The notes below the pieces were generated by a model. The model saw only the letters and a list, made by a program, of their open reading frames with translations. It made no database searches and was not told the origin of the DNA. 6,713 nucleotides of DNA from Burkholderiales bacterium (GTDB lineage Bacteria > Pseudomonadota > Gammaproteobacteria > Burkholderiales > Burkholderiaceae_C). Numbering within the stretch: the first letter of the stretch is position 1; every line of letters starts with the position of its first letter. The stretch covers positions 1 to 6,713 of the forward strand of contig JAGWTL010000160.1 of NCBI GenBank assembly GCA_028869035.1, given 5' to 3'. Position numbers and translations under genes: made by a program. This document shows positions 1-6,273 of the stretch, piece by piece.

Positions 1-136
1 GAAGCTGTCCGAGGTCTACCTGGGGCCCTTCGTGGGCGGCGGCATCGAGATCTGGTTTGCCTATGTGCTGGCGCTCGTTTTCCTGCTGTTCCGGCCGCAG
101 GGCTTGTTTGGCGAGAAGATCATCGATCGCGTATGA
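1..136 (+). CDS. livH: LivH-type ABC transporter inner-membrane permease, C-terminal fragment
   Basis: This is the last 44 codons and the TGA stop of a gene that starts before the window; the reading frame begins at base 2. The visible peptide has one hydrophobic stretch (about residues 15-31 of the fragment) and ends RPQGLFGEKIIDRV. The RPxGLFG ending is characteristic of LivH-family permeases of the hydrophobic amino acid transporter (HAAT) ABC family. LivH pairs with LivM to form the transmembrane channel. A LivM gene lies next downstream on the same strand, which supports the call. The 176-bp gap before that gene is long, since livH and livM usually almost touch. The N-terminal part and the start cannot be seen. 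The ligand is not determinable from this fragment. Confidence 0.85.
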   Translation, partial: KLSEVYLGPFVGGGIEIWFAYVLALVFLLFRPQGLFGEKIIDRV

Positions 137-312
137 CAGCTCGCTGCGCTCGCATGACCATGCCGCCGCGCGGCACGATGACTTTGTCTGCGGCATCGAT
201 GATGGCGCCGCAGACGCCAAGTTGTTCATGCGGGCCTTGCACGCGTCATCGAAGCGGCGCAGCCGCAAGGTCATTCCGTCCTTGAGCAGCGAAGCTGCGG
301 AGTCATTAGCTC
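137..312. repeat. Hairpin-rich livH-livM spacer, possible small intergenic repeat
   Basis: This stretch holds no convincing gene but several perfect short stem-loops in a row: 161-175 (6-bp stem, CGC loop), 186-215 (9-bp stem), 254-266 (GCGGC/GCCGC), 266-284 (CAAGG/CCTTG) and 286-298 (GCAGC/GCTGC, GAA loop). The block is bracketed by ATGAC at 133-137, which overlaps the livH stop, and GTCAT at 302-306, so it has short inverted ends. The last hairpin abuts the weak GGAG at 299-302, ten bases before the livM start. Seen directly: the hairpins and the bracketing pentamers. Inferred: a small non-coding repeat or RNA structure inserted between two genes that are normally adjacent. It could instead be a remnant of decayed coding sequence. 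Confidence 0.45.
186..215. repeat. Stem-loop with perfect 9-bp stem in the livH-livM spacer
   Basis: GTCTGCGGC at 186-194 is the exact reverse complement of GCCGCAGAC at 207-215, with a 12-base loop. A shorter alternative stem (TGGCG 203-207 with CGCCA 215-219) would compete with it. There is no T-run, so it is not a standard terminator. It may stabilise the upstream mRNA end or set the livH to livM expression ratio, but that is inference. Confidence 0.5.
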
Positions 313-1389
313 ATGTTCTACAGAGAAAACGGCCAGTTCAAGACCAGCTACCGCGCGGACCAGCAGATCTTTGCGATTGCGCAGGACCGGCGGGCCATCC
401 TGGCGCTGATCGCCTTCGCTTTTGTTGGCGTGCCCCTGCTGGCCGATGAATACCTGTTCCGCGCCATCTTCATTCCCTTCCTCATCCTGGCGCTGGCGGC
501 GGTGGGCGTGAACATTCTGGTCGGCTACTGCGGCCAGATCTCGCTGGGTTCGGGCGCCTTCATGGCGGTGGGGGCTTACGCGGCCTACAACACCTTTGTG
601 CGCATCGAGGGCATGCCGCTGCTCGTGGCCCTGCTCTCGGGCGGTTTCTTCGCCACGCTGGTGGGCATCTTCTTCGGCATCCCCAGCTTGCGGGTCAAGG
701 GCCTGTACCTGGCGGTGGCCACGCTGGCCGCGCAGTTCTTCTGCGACTGGGCCTTCCTGCGCATCGGCTGGTTCACCCACGGCAATCCCTCGGGTTCGGT
801 GTCGGTGTCCAACCTGCAGGTCTTCGGTCTGCCGGTGGAGACCCCGCTACAGAAGTACCTGTTCTGCCTGGTCCTGCTGCTGCTGTTCGCCCTGCTGGCC
901 AAGAACCTGGTGCGCAGCGCGGTGGGTCGCGAGTGGATGGCCATTCGCGACATGGACGTGGCGGCGGCGGTGATCGGCATCCGCCCCATGTACGCCAAGC
1001 TCAGCGCCTTTGCCGTGAGCTCCTTCATCATCGGCGTGGCCGGTGCGCTCTGGGGCTTCGTGCACCTGGGCGCCTGGGAGCCGGCGGCCTTTTCGGTGGA
1101 CCGTTCCTTCCAGCTGCTGTTCATGGTGATCATCGGCGGCCTGGGCTCCATCATGGGCAGCTTCTTCGGCGCGGCCTTCATCGTGGTGCTGCCTATCGTG
1201 CTCAACCAGCTGCTGCCGGCGCTGGGCAGTGTGGTCGGCGTGGAGATTTCCACGGCCGCCATCTCCCACACCGAGTTCATGGTCTTCGGTGCGTTGATCG
1301 TCTGGTTCCTCATCGTCGAACCGCACGGCCTGGCCAAGTTGTGGAGCATCGCCAAGCAGAAGCTGCGCCTGTGGCCGTTCCCGCATTGA
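313..1389 (+). CDS. livM: LivM-type ABC transporter inner-membrane permease
   Basis: The 358-residue product is a hydrophobic membrane protein with roughly eight to ten transmembrane stretches (for example about 29-46, 52-73, 102-122, 182-197, 229-250, 267-300 and 322-336). Family landmarks are the VNILVGYCGQISLGSGAF block at 66-83 and the cytoplasmic coupling loop GREWMAIRDMDVAAAVIGI at 205-223, which matches the LivM loop that contacts the ATPase subunits. The EPHGL segment at 336-340 near the C-terminus is also typical. It would form the channel with LivH. The ATG at 313 is preceded by GGAG at 299-302, a weak, slightly distant ribosome binding site. A polar N-terminal tail of about 28 residues precedes the first membrane segment, as in many LivM proteins. 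The substrate is probably not a branched-chain amino acid, given the linked ligase gene, but this is inference. Confidence 0.93.
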   Translation: MFYRENGQFKTSYRADQQIFAIAQDRRAILALIAFAFVGVPLLADEYLFRAIFIPFLILALAAVGVNILVGYCGQISLGSGAFMAVGAYAAYNTFVRIEGMPLLVALLSGGFFATLVGIFFGIPSLRVKGLYLAVATLAAQFFCDWAFLRIGWFTHGNPSGSVSVSNLQVFGLPVETPLQKYLFCLVLLLLFALLAKNLVRSAVGREWMAIRDMDVAAAVIGIRPMYAKLSAFAVSSFIIGVAGALWGFVHLGAWEPAAFSVDRSFQLLFMVIIGGLGSIMGSFFGAAFIVVLPIVLNQLLPALGSVVGVEISTAAISHTEFMVFGALIVWFLIVEPHGLAKLWSIAKQKLRLWPFPH

Positions 1390-1440
1390 TTCCCCATTAA
1401 TCGTTGAGTGTTCTTTCGCGTGCTTCACCCACAACCTACC

Positions 1441-1446
1441 AGGAGA
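1441..1446 (+). promoter_or_regulatory. Ribosome binding site deciding the start of the substrate-binding protein
   Basis: AGGAGA lies six bases before the ATG at 1453. It favours this start over an in-frame GTG at 1408, which would add 15 polar residues ahead of a clean signal peptide. Confidence 0.8.
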
Positions 1447-1452
1447 CAAACC

Positions 1453-2790
1453 ATGAAGCTTCGTCAACTCGCCCTCGCCGCCTCGCTGACGGCCGCCGCC
1501 GTCACGGGTGCGCTCAGTTCCACGGCCGCGTTCGCGCAGGCCAAGGAACAGTTTTTCCCGGTGCTGGTCTACCGTACCGGCGCCTACGCGCCCAACGGCG
1601 TGCCCTTTGCCAACGGCTATGTGGACTACCTCAAGCTCACCAATGCGCGCGGCGGCATCAATGGCGTGAAGGTCTCTTTCGAGGAATGCGAGACCGGCTA
1701 CGCCACCGACCGCGGCGTCGAGTGCTACGAGCGCCTCAAGGGCAAGAACGGCGGCGCCACGGTGTTCCAGCCCCTGTCCACCGGCATCACCTTCGCGCTG
1801 ACCGAGAAGGCCCCGGGTGACAAGATCCCGCTCATCACCGCCGGTTATGGTCGCAGCGAGTCGGCCGACGGCATGGTCTTCAAGTGGAATTTCCCGCTCT
1901 CCGGAACCTACTGGGTGGCCGCCGACACGCTGATCCAGCACATCGCCAAGAAGGAAGGCGGCTACGACAAGCTCAAGGGCAAGAAGATTGCGCTGGTGTA
2001 CCACGACAGCCCTTTCGGCAAGGAGCCCATCCCGCTGCTGCAGGAACGCGCCGCCATGCACGGCTTTCAGCTGAGCCTGCTGCCCGTGACCCACCCGGGC
2101 GTGGAGCAGAAGGCCACCTGGCTGCAGATCCGCCAGAACCGGCCTGACTACGTGCTCAACTGGGGTTGGGGCGTGATGAACTCCACCGCGCTCAAGGAGG
2201 CCCAGGCCACCGGCTACCCGCGCGAGAAGATGTACGGTGTGTGGTGGGCTGGCGCCGAGCCTGACGTCAAGGACGTGGGCCAGGGCGCCAAGGGCTACAA
2301 CGCCATCATGATGCAGCACGGCGCCGAGCCGGGTGCCGCCGTGGTCAAGCAAATCCTGGAGAAGGTGCATGCCAAGGGACAGGGCACCGGGCCGAAGGAG
2401 GAAGTCGGCCAGGTGCTGTACATGCGCGGCCTGCAGGCGGCCATGTTCGCCATCGAAGGCGTGCGCGCCGCGCAGGAACGTTACGGCAAGGGCAAGGTCA
2501 TGAGCGGCGAGCAGGCGCGCTGGGGCTACGAGAACCTGAATCTCACGCAGGCCAAGCTCGATGCGCTGGGCTTCAAGGGCGTGATGCGCCCCATCTCCAC
2601 CAGTTGCCAGGACCACATGGGCGCCTCCTGGGCCCGCGTGCACACCTGGGACGGCAGCAAGTTCGTCTGGAGTTCCGACTGGTACCAGGCCGACGAGCAG
2701 ATCCTCAAGCCCATGGTGAAGAATGCGGCCGACAAGTACGCGGCCGAGAAGAAGCTGCAGCGGCGCACGCCAGCTGACTGTCAATCCTGA
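1453..2790 (+). CDS. Periplasmic substrate-binding protein of the LivJ/LivK-type ABC transporter (Peripla_BP_6 family)
   Basis: The 445-residue product starts with a Sec signal peptide: basic MKLRQ, a hydrophobic core, and a likely signal peptidase I site after AFA (residue 28). The mature part resembles type I periplasmic binding proteins for branched-chain amino acids and related ligands. Visible landmarks are the first-strand region FPVLVYRTGAYAPNG (35-49), FANGYVDYLKLTNARGGING (52-71), the inter-lobe VYHDSPFGKE segment (182-191) and the tryptophan-rich NWGWG (236-240) and WWAG (264-267). Four cysteines (C79, C91, C385, C443) could form disulfides. It is longer than E. coli LivK (about 370 residues), with an extended C-terminal part. 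Its position between livM and livF shows it serves this transporter. The aromatic residues may line the pocket, which would suit an aromatic or acyl carboxylate, but the ligand is not known. Start chosen by the AGGAGA at 1441 and the signal peptide. Confidence 0.92.
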   Translation: MKLRQLALAASLTAAAVTGALSSTAAFAQAKEQFFPVLVYRTGAYAPNGVPFANGYVDYLKLTNARGGINGVKVSFEECETGYATDRGVECYERLKGKNGGATVFQPLSTGITFALTEKAPGDKIPLITAGYGRSESADGMVFKWNFPLSGTYWVAADTLIQHIAKKEGGYDKLKGKKIALVYHDSPFGKEPIPLLQERAAMHGFQLSLLPVTHPGVEQKATWLQIRQNRPDYVLNWGWGVMNSTALKEAQATGYPREKMYGVWWAGAEPDVKDVGQGAKGYNAIMMQHGAEPGAAVVKQILEKVHAKGQGTGPKEEVGQVLYMRGLQAAMFAIEGVRAAQERYGKGKVMSGEQARWGYENLNLTQAKLDALGFKGVMRPISTSCQDHMGASWARVHTWDGSKFVWSSDWYQADEQILKPMVKNAADKYAAEKKLQRRTPADCQS

Positions 2791-2797
2791 GGTGGTT

Positions 2798-2822
2798 CCC
2801 TCTCTCCCTCCGGGAGAGGGGG
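2798..2822. repeat. Pyrimidine/purine palindromic repeat between the binding-protein gene and livF
   Basis: CTCTCCC (2802-2808) pairs perfectly with GGGAGAG (2812-2818) around a TCC loop, and the stem extends outward to CCC/GGG with one G-T wobble. It sits eight bases after the binding-protein stop. There is no T-run behind it, so it is a weak candidate for termination. A very similar CCCTCTCC/GGAGAGGG hairpin occurs at 3744-3764, so both look like copies of one dispersed intergenic repeat. Such repeats are common in Burkholderiales and Xanthomonas genomes, from memory rather than a search. Confidence 0.6.
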
Positions 2823-2852
2823 GCAGGAGAGCCAAGGTCTAGAGAGCACAAC

Positions 2853-3662
2853 ATGGACAAACCTAGCATCGTACTCAACGTCAACGGCATCGAGGTCATC
2901 TACAACCACGTGATCCTGGTGCTCAAGGGCGTGTCGCTGCAGGTGCCGGAAGGGGGCATCGTGGCGCTGCTCGGGGGCAACGGCGCGGGCAAGACCACGA
3001 CGCTGCGCGCCATCTCCAATCTGCTCAAGGGCGAGCGCGGCGAGGTGACCAAGGGTTCGATCGAGTTGCGCGGCGAGCGCATCGAGAACCTCACGCCGTC
3101 CGAGCTGGTGCAGCGTGGCGTGGTGCAGGTGATGGAGGGGCGGCACTGCTTTGCCCATCTGACCATCGAGGAGAACCTGTTGACCGGGGCCTACACGCGC
3201 AAGAGCAAGACCGAAGTGGCCGCTGGCCTGGAGAAGGTCTACACCTACTTCCCGCGCCTGAAGACACGCCGCGGCTCGCAGGCGGCCTACACCTCGGGGG
3301 GCGAACAGCAGATGTGCGCCGTCGGCCGGGCGCTCATGGCCCATCCCAGCATGGTGCTGCTGGACGAGCCCTCCATGGGTCTGGCGCCGCAGATCGTGGA
3401 AGAGGTGTTCGAGATCGTGAAAGACCTGAACCAGAAGGAGCGCGTGACTTTCCTGCTGGCCGAGCAGAACACGAACATGGCGCTCAAGTACGCGGACTAC
3501 GGCTACATCATGGAGTCCGGCCGCATCGTGATGGATGGCGCAGCGGTCGACCTGGCCAGCAACGAGGACGTGAAGGAGTTCTACCTCGGCATGGGCGGCG
3601 GCGAGCGCAAGAGTTTTCGAGACGTCAAAAGCTACAAACGCCGTAAGCGTTGGCTGGCGTGA
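2853..3662 (+). CDS. livF: LivF-type ABC transporter ATP-binding protein
   Basis: The 269-residue product is a complete ABC ATPase. Motifs in order: A-loop aromatic Y17, Walker A GGNGAGKT at 41-48, Q-loop glutamine Q92 in VVQVMEGRHCF, signature TSGGEQQ at 147-153, Walker B VLLDEP at 168-173 with catalytic E172, D-loop SMGLAP at 174-179, and LLAEQN at 201-206. The EGRHCF and AEQN segments are typical of LivF rather than LivG; the AEQN glutamine lies where most ABC ATPases have the switch histidine. Compared with E. coli LivF (about 237 residues) it has an extra basic tail ending KSYKRRKRWLA. It would act at the inner membrane with a LivG partner that is not in this window. The start ATG follows AGAGAG at 2841-2846, a weak ribosome binding site. 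Confidence 0.94.
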   Translation: MDKPSIVLNVNGIEVIYNHVILVLKGVSLQVPEGGIVALLGGNGAGKTTTLRAISNLLKGERGEVTKGSIELRGERIENLTPSELVQRGVVQVMEGRHCFAHLTIEENLLTGAYTRKSKTEVAAGLEKVYTYFPRLKTRRGSQAAYTSGGEQQMCAVGRALMAHPSMVLLDEPSMGLAPQIVEEVFEIVKDLNQKERVTFLLAEQNTNMALKYADYGYIMESGRIVMDGAAVDLASNEDVKEFYLGMGGGERKSFRDVKSYKRRKRWLA

Positions 3663-3671
3663 ACCGATTCA

Positions 3672-3714
3672 CCCCTCCCCCCTTTGGGGGGTGGGGGTGG
3701 GGGTGAGGGGCGGG
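3672..3714 (+). repeat. C-tract/G-tract hairpin and G-quadruplex-like run between livF and the ligase gene
   Basis: CCCC-T-CCCCCC (3672-3682) faces GGGGGG-T-GGGG (3686-3696) across a TTT loop, giving a very stable hairpin. The G-tracts then continue as G6, G5, G5, G4 and G3 separated by one to three bases (3686-3714), which fits the pattern of a G-quadruplex on the + strand and in the mRNA. The later part (3693-3711) is also nearly complementary to the CCCTCACCCC segment at 3732-3741, so several folds compete. No T-run follows. Any role in pausing or in lowering downstream ligase expression is inference. Confidence 0.6.
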
Positions 3715-3743
3715 CGTTGGATGAGTAAGAGCCCTCACCCCAA

Positions 3744-3764
3744 CCCTCTCCCGGACGGAGAGGG
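3744..3764. repeat. Palindromic intergenic repeat just upstream of the ligase gene
   Basis: CCCTCTCC (3744-3751) and GGAGAGGG (3757-3764) form a perfect 8-bp stem with a five-base loop. It resembles the hairpin at 2798-2822 in sequence and placement. It ends six bases before the GAGG ribosome binding site of the ligase gene (3771-3774), so it could limit ribosome access, but this is not shown by the sequence alone. Confidence 0.6.
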
Positions 3765-3779
3765 AAAAGAGAGGCAAGG

Positions 3780-5051
3780 ATGACTGATTTTTTTGATGCG
3801 CTCGAAACGCGCGATCCCGCGCAGCGCGAGGCGGCGCTGCTGGCCGCCCTGCCGGGCCATGTGGCGCAGGCCCAGCGTTTGGCCCCGGCGTTTGCCGAGA
3901 TCCTGCGCGGCGTCGATGCGACGGCGATCACCAGCCGGGTCGCGCTGGCCCGCCTGCCGGTGACGCGCAAGCACGAGCTGCTGGAGCGCCAGCGGGCTGC
4001 GCGCGCGCGTGGTGCGGGTGATCCCTTCGGCGGTTTCGCTGCGATCGGCTGGCGCGGCCTGCTGCGCAACAGCGGGGCGCGGCGCGTTTTCCAGTCGCCC
4101 GGCCCGATCTACGAGCCCGAGGGGCATGCCGCGGATTACTGGCGCAGTGCCCGCGCCTTTGCGGCGGCCGGTTTCGAGGCCGGTGATCTCGTGCACAACT
4201 GCTTCAGCTACCACCTGACCCCCGGCGCCTGGATCATGGAGGCCGGCGCACAGGCCCTGGGCTGCACGGTGTTTCCGGGCGGAACGGGCAATAGCGAGCA
4301 GCAGCTCGCGGCCATCGCGGACCTGCGGCCCGTGGCCTACGCCGGCACACCGAGTTTCCTGAAGATCCTGGTCGAGAAGGCGCAGGAAGCGGGACAGACC
4401 CTGTCCATCCGCAAGGCCCTGGTCAGCGGCGAGGCCTTTCCGCCCAGCCTGCGCGACTGGCTGGGTGGGCGCGGCATCACCGCCTACCAGTGTTATGCCA
4501 CGGCCGACGTCGGCCTCATCGCCTACGAGACTTCGGCGCGCGAGGGCCTGGTGCTGGAGGAGGACGTGATCATGGAGATCGTGCGTCCCGGCACTGGCGA
4601 CCCCGCGCCCGAGGGCGAGGTGGGCGAGGTGGTGGTCACGGTACTGAATCCGGACTACCCGCTGATCCGTTTCGGCACCGGCGACCTCTCGGCCATCCTG
4701 TCCGGCCCTTGCCCCACGGGGCGCAGCAACACCCGCATCAAGGGCTGGCTGGGGCGCGCTGACCAGACCACCAAGGTGCGTGGCATGTTCGTGCATCCAG
4801 GCCAGATCGCCGAGATCGTCAAGCCTTACCCGGAGGTGGTGCGCGCGCGCCTGGTGGTGGCCGGTGAGATGGCCAACGACCGCATGACACTGCAGGTGGA
4901 AACCGCCTGCGGCGGGCCAGGCGAACTGGCCCTGCGCATTGCCGAAACCATCCGCGACGTGACCAAGTTGCGCGGCGAGGTGGAGCTGGTACTGCCCGGC
5001 AGCCTGCCCAACGACGGCAAGGTGATCGAGGACGCACGCAGTTACAAGTAA
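3780..5051 (+). CDS. PaaK-like acyl-CoA ligase (phenylacetate-CoA ligase family, AMP-forming), divergent
   Basis: The 423-residue product matches the overall layout and length of the PaaK-type adenylate-forming ligases (about 430 residues), which activate a carboxylate with ATP to an acyl-AMP and then to an acyl-CoA in the cytoplasm. Visible motifs: YQCYATADVGLIAYET at 236-251 (A5 region), RFGTGDL at 297-303 with the ribose-binding D302, the hinge and A8 region GWLGRADQTTKVRG at 322-335, and a likely catalytic lysine K414 in NDGKVIEDAR. The loop that is normally SSGTTGxP in PaaK is here SPGPIYEPEG at 106-115, so the usual phosphate-binding Thr and Gly residues are not recognisable. The ATG at 3780 follows GAGG at 3771-3774. 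Its position directly after livF suggests it activates the compound brought in by the transporter. Substrate unknown; phenylacetate is not established. A non-ligase or altered-chemistry role is possible. Confidence 0.85.
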   Translation: MTDFFDALETRDPAQREAALLAALPGHVAQAQRLAPAFAEILRGVDATAITSRVALARLPVTRKHELLERQRAARARGAGDPFGGFAAIGWRGLLRNSGARRVFQSPGPIYEPEGHAADYWRSARAFAAAGFEAGDLVHNCFSYHLTPGAWIMEAGAQALGCTVFPGGTGNSEQQLAAIADLRPVAYAGTPSFLKILVEKAQEAGQTLSIRKALVSGEAFPPSLRDWLGGRGITAYQCYATADVGLIAYETSAREGLVLEEDVIMEIVRPGTGDPAPEGEVGEVVVTVLNPDYPLIRFGTGDLSAILSGPCPTGRSNTRIKGWLGRADQTTKVRGMFVHPGQIAEIVKPYPEVVRARLVVAGEMANDRMTLQVETACGGPGELALRIAETIRDVTKLRGEVELVLPGSLPNDGKVIEDARSYK

Positions 5052-5098
5052 GCAGCCTGTTTGGGCGGGGTTTTCCCTCGGACTAAGTATTTTCCGCG

Positions 5099-5127
5099 CT
5101 GGCATGCCGGACGGGCGGGGCTAGACT
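5099..5127 (+). promoter_or_regulatory. Possible sigma70-type promoter for the Bug/TctC gene
   Basis: CTGGCA (5099-5104, four of six matches to TTGACA) and TAGACT (5122-5127, four of six to TATAAT) are separated by exactly 17 bases. The pair lies in the 101-bp gap after the ligase stop, 25 bases before the TctC start codon. The match is moderate and was found by eye. If real, the receptor gene can be expressed separately from the transporter operon. Confidence 0.35.
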
Positions 5128-5141
5128 CTCTCCCATTCTTT

Positions 5142-5146
5142 GGAGG
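5142..5146 (+). promoter_or_regulatory. Strong ribosome binding site of the Bug/TctC gene
   Basis: GGAGG lies six bases before the ATG at 5153. It is the best Shine-Dalgarno match in the window and fixes the start, which also yields a proper signal peptide. Confidence 0.8.
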
Positions 5147-5152
5147 TTCACC

Positions 5153-6127
5153 ATGAAACGTTTGTTATTGCTTGTTGCCGCCGTGACCGCTATCGCGGCC
5201 CAGGCCCAATCCTTCCCCGGATCCAAGCCCATCACCATCGTCGTGCCTTTCGCGGCCGGCGGCCCGACCGACCGCGTGGCGCGCGACCTGGCCGAGGCCA
5301 TGCGCAAACCCATGGGTGGTGTCAGCATCTTGGTGGACAACGCAGCCGGCGCCGGCGGCTCCATCGGCGCCAACAAGGTGGCCAAGGCTGTCGCCGACGG
5401 GCACACCCTGCTGCTGCATCACATCGGCATGGCCACCATGCCCACCCTGGTGCGCAACCTGCCCTTCAAGGTCGAGACCGACTTCGAGTACTTGGGCATG
5501 GTCAATGATGTGCCGATGACGCTGATCGGTCGCCCCAGCCTGCCGGCCAACAACTTCAAGGAACTGACGGCCTGGATCAAGGACAACAATGGCAAGATCA
5601 ACCTGGGCAACGCCGGCATCGGCGCCGCCTCGCACCTGTGCGGCCTGATGTTCCAGAACGCGCTCAAGACCGACATGACCACCGTTCCCTACAAGGGCAC
5701 CGGTCCGGCGATGACCGACCTGATCGGTGGCCAGATCGATCTGCTGTGCGACCAGACCACCAACACCAGTGGCCAGATCGAGGCTAAGAAGGTCAAGGCC
5801 TACGCCGTGACCACGGCCAAGCGCCTGACGACGCCGGCGCTCAAGGACCTGCCCACGCTCAACGAGTCCGGCCTCAAGGGCTTCGAAGTGACGATCTGGC
5901 ACGGCCTGTACGCGCCCAAGGGCACGCCGGCCGATGTGCTGGCCAAGCTCAACGCCGCGCTCAAGGCCGCGCTCAAGGACCCGGACTTCATCAAGAAGCA
6001 GGAAGGCCTGGGCGCCGTGGTGGTGACCGACAAGCGCGTCGAACCGGCTGAACACAAGAAGTTCGTGGCGGACGAGATTGCCAAGTGGAGTCCTATCTTG
6101 AAGGCGGCTGGGGTTTACGCGGACTGA
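5153..6127 (+). CDS. Bug/TctC-family periplasmic solute-binding receptor (tripartite tricarboxylate transporter type)
   Basis: The 324-residue product has a short Sec signal peptide (MKR, a leucine/alanine core, likely cleavage after AQA at residue 18). The mature part carries the family hallmarks: KPITIVVPFAAGGPTDRVAR at 25-44, whose GGPTD loop helps hold the ligand carboxylate, VDNAAGAGGSIGANKVAKA at 61-79, VPYKGTGPAMTDLIGGQID at 178-196, and LYAPKGTP at 252-259. Length is normal for the family (about 320-330). Bug proteins bind carboxylates such as organic acids, acidic amino acids or aromatic acids in the periplasm. No TctA or TctB membrane genes are present, so this is an orphan receptor, which is common in Burkholderiales, where this family is greatly expanded. 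It has its own strong ribosome binding site, a possible promoter and a terminator. It may share a ligand with the upstream operon, but this is only inference from adjacency. Confidence 0.93.
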   Translation: MKRLLLLVAAVTAIAAQAQSFPGSKPITIVVPFAAGGPTDRVARDLAEAMRKPMGGVSILVDNAAGAGGSIGANKVAKAVADGHTLLLHHIGMATMPTLVRNLPFKVETDFEYLGMVNDVPMTLIGRPSLPANNFKELTAWIKDNNGKINLGNAGIGAASHLCGLMFQNALKTDMTTVPYKGTGPAMTDLIGGQIDLLCDQTTNTSGQIEAKKVKAYAVTTAKRLTTPALKDLPTLNESGLKGFEVTIWHGLYAPKGTPADVLAKLNAALKAALKDPDFIKKQEGLGAVVVTDKRVEPAEHKKFVADEIAKWSPILKAAGVYAD

Positions 6128-6152
6128 TCTTTAGCGTTCTGCGCTTTTGCTG

Positions 6153-6184
6153 AAAGGCCACCTTCGGGTGGCTTTTTCTTTTTC
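6153..6184 (+). terminator. Rho-independent terminator after the Bug/TctC gene
   Basis: GCCACC (6157-6162) and GGTGGC (6167-6172) form a perfect stem closed by a TTCG tetraloop. The stem is followed directly by TTTTTCTTTTTC (6173-6184), and AAAG upstream can pair with the first T residues. It starts 26 bases after the stop codon of the receptor gene. Confidence 0.93.
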
Positions 6185-6245
6185 TGGCTTTGAGGTTGGG
6201 TTTGATATTGTGGCATTGCCGGGATGTGCCCCCGGCAGGGCAGTA

Positions 6246-6273
6246 ACTTTCTTTTGCTTCGCCAAAAGAAAGT
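6246..6273. repeat. Terminal hairpin of the left repeat arm
   Basis: ACTTTCTTTTG (6246-6256) and CAAAAGAAAGT (6263-6273) are exact reverse complements around the loop CTTCGC. The mirror-image counterpart is at 6670-6703. Confidence 0.8.

Noticed and set aside
123..245. Minus-strand frame across the livH-livM spacer whose translation (including GVCGAIIDAADKVIVPRGG) looks protein-like
   Set aside because: It is only about 41 codons between stops, has no ribosome binding site I can defend, and overlaps the livH end. It could be a fragment of a decayed gene, but the sequence alone does not show this.
57..449. Plus-strand 130-codon frame across the livH end, the spacer and the livM start
   Set aside because: It overlaps two real genes in another frame and has no family motif; it is open mainly because of base composition.
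1408..1452. Upstream in-frame GTG start for the binding protein, adding 15 residues
   Set aside because: The added residues are polar and would bury the signal peptide, while the ATG at 1453 has a well-placed AGGAGA.
847..2835. Open frame of 662 codons on the minus strand opposite livM and the binding-protein gene
   Set aside because: It lies antisense to two well-supported genes, has no family motifs, and is rich in His/Gly/Leu/Val low-complexity stretches typical of the shadow of GC-rich codons.
3001..3540. LivF glutamine in place of the switch histidine and TSGGEQQ instead of LSGGEQQ as signs of an inactive ATPase
   Set aside because: The LivF subfamily commonly has the AEQN/VEQN form at this place and tolerates the first signature residue changing. 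Walker A, Walker B and the catalytic glutamate are intact.
3735..5105. Open frame of 456 codons on the minus strand opposite the ligase gene
   Set aside because: It is antisense to a gene with clear motifs, its translation has no recognisable domain, and it runs into the repeat-rich gaps on both sides.
5099..5116. Possible sigma54 site starting TGGCATG at 5100
   Set aside because: The second half required (TTGC-like after four bases) is absent; the sequence there reads ACGGGC.
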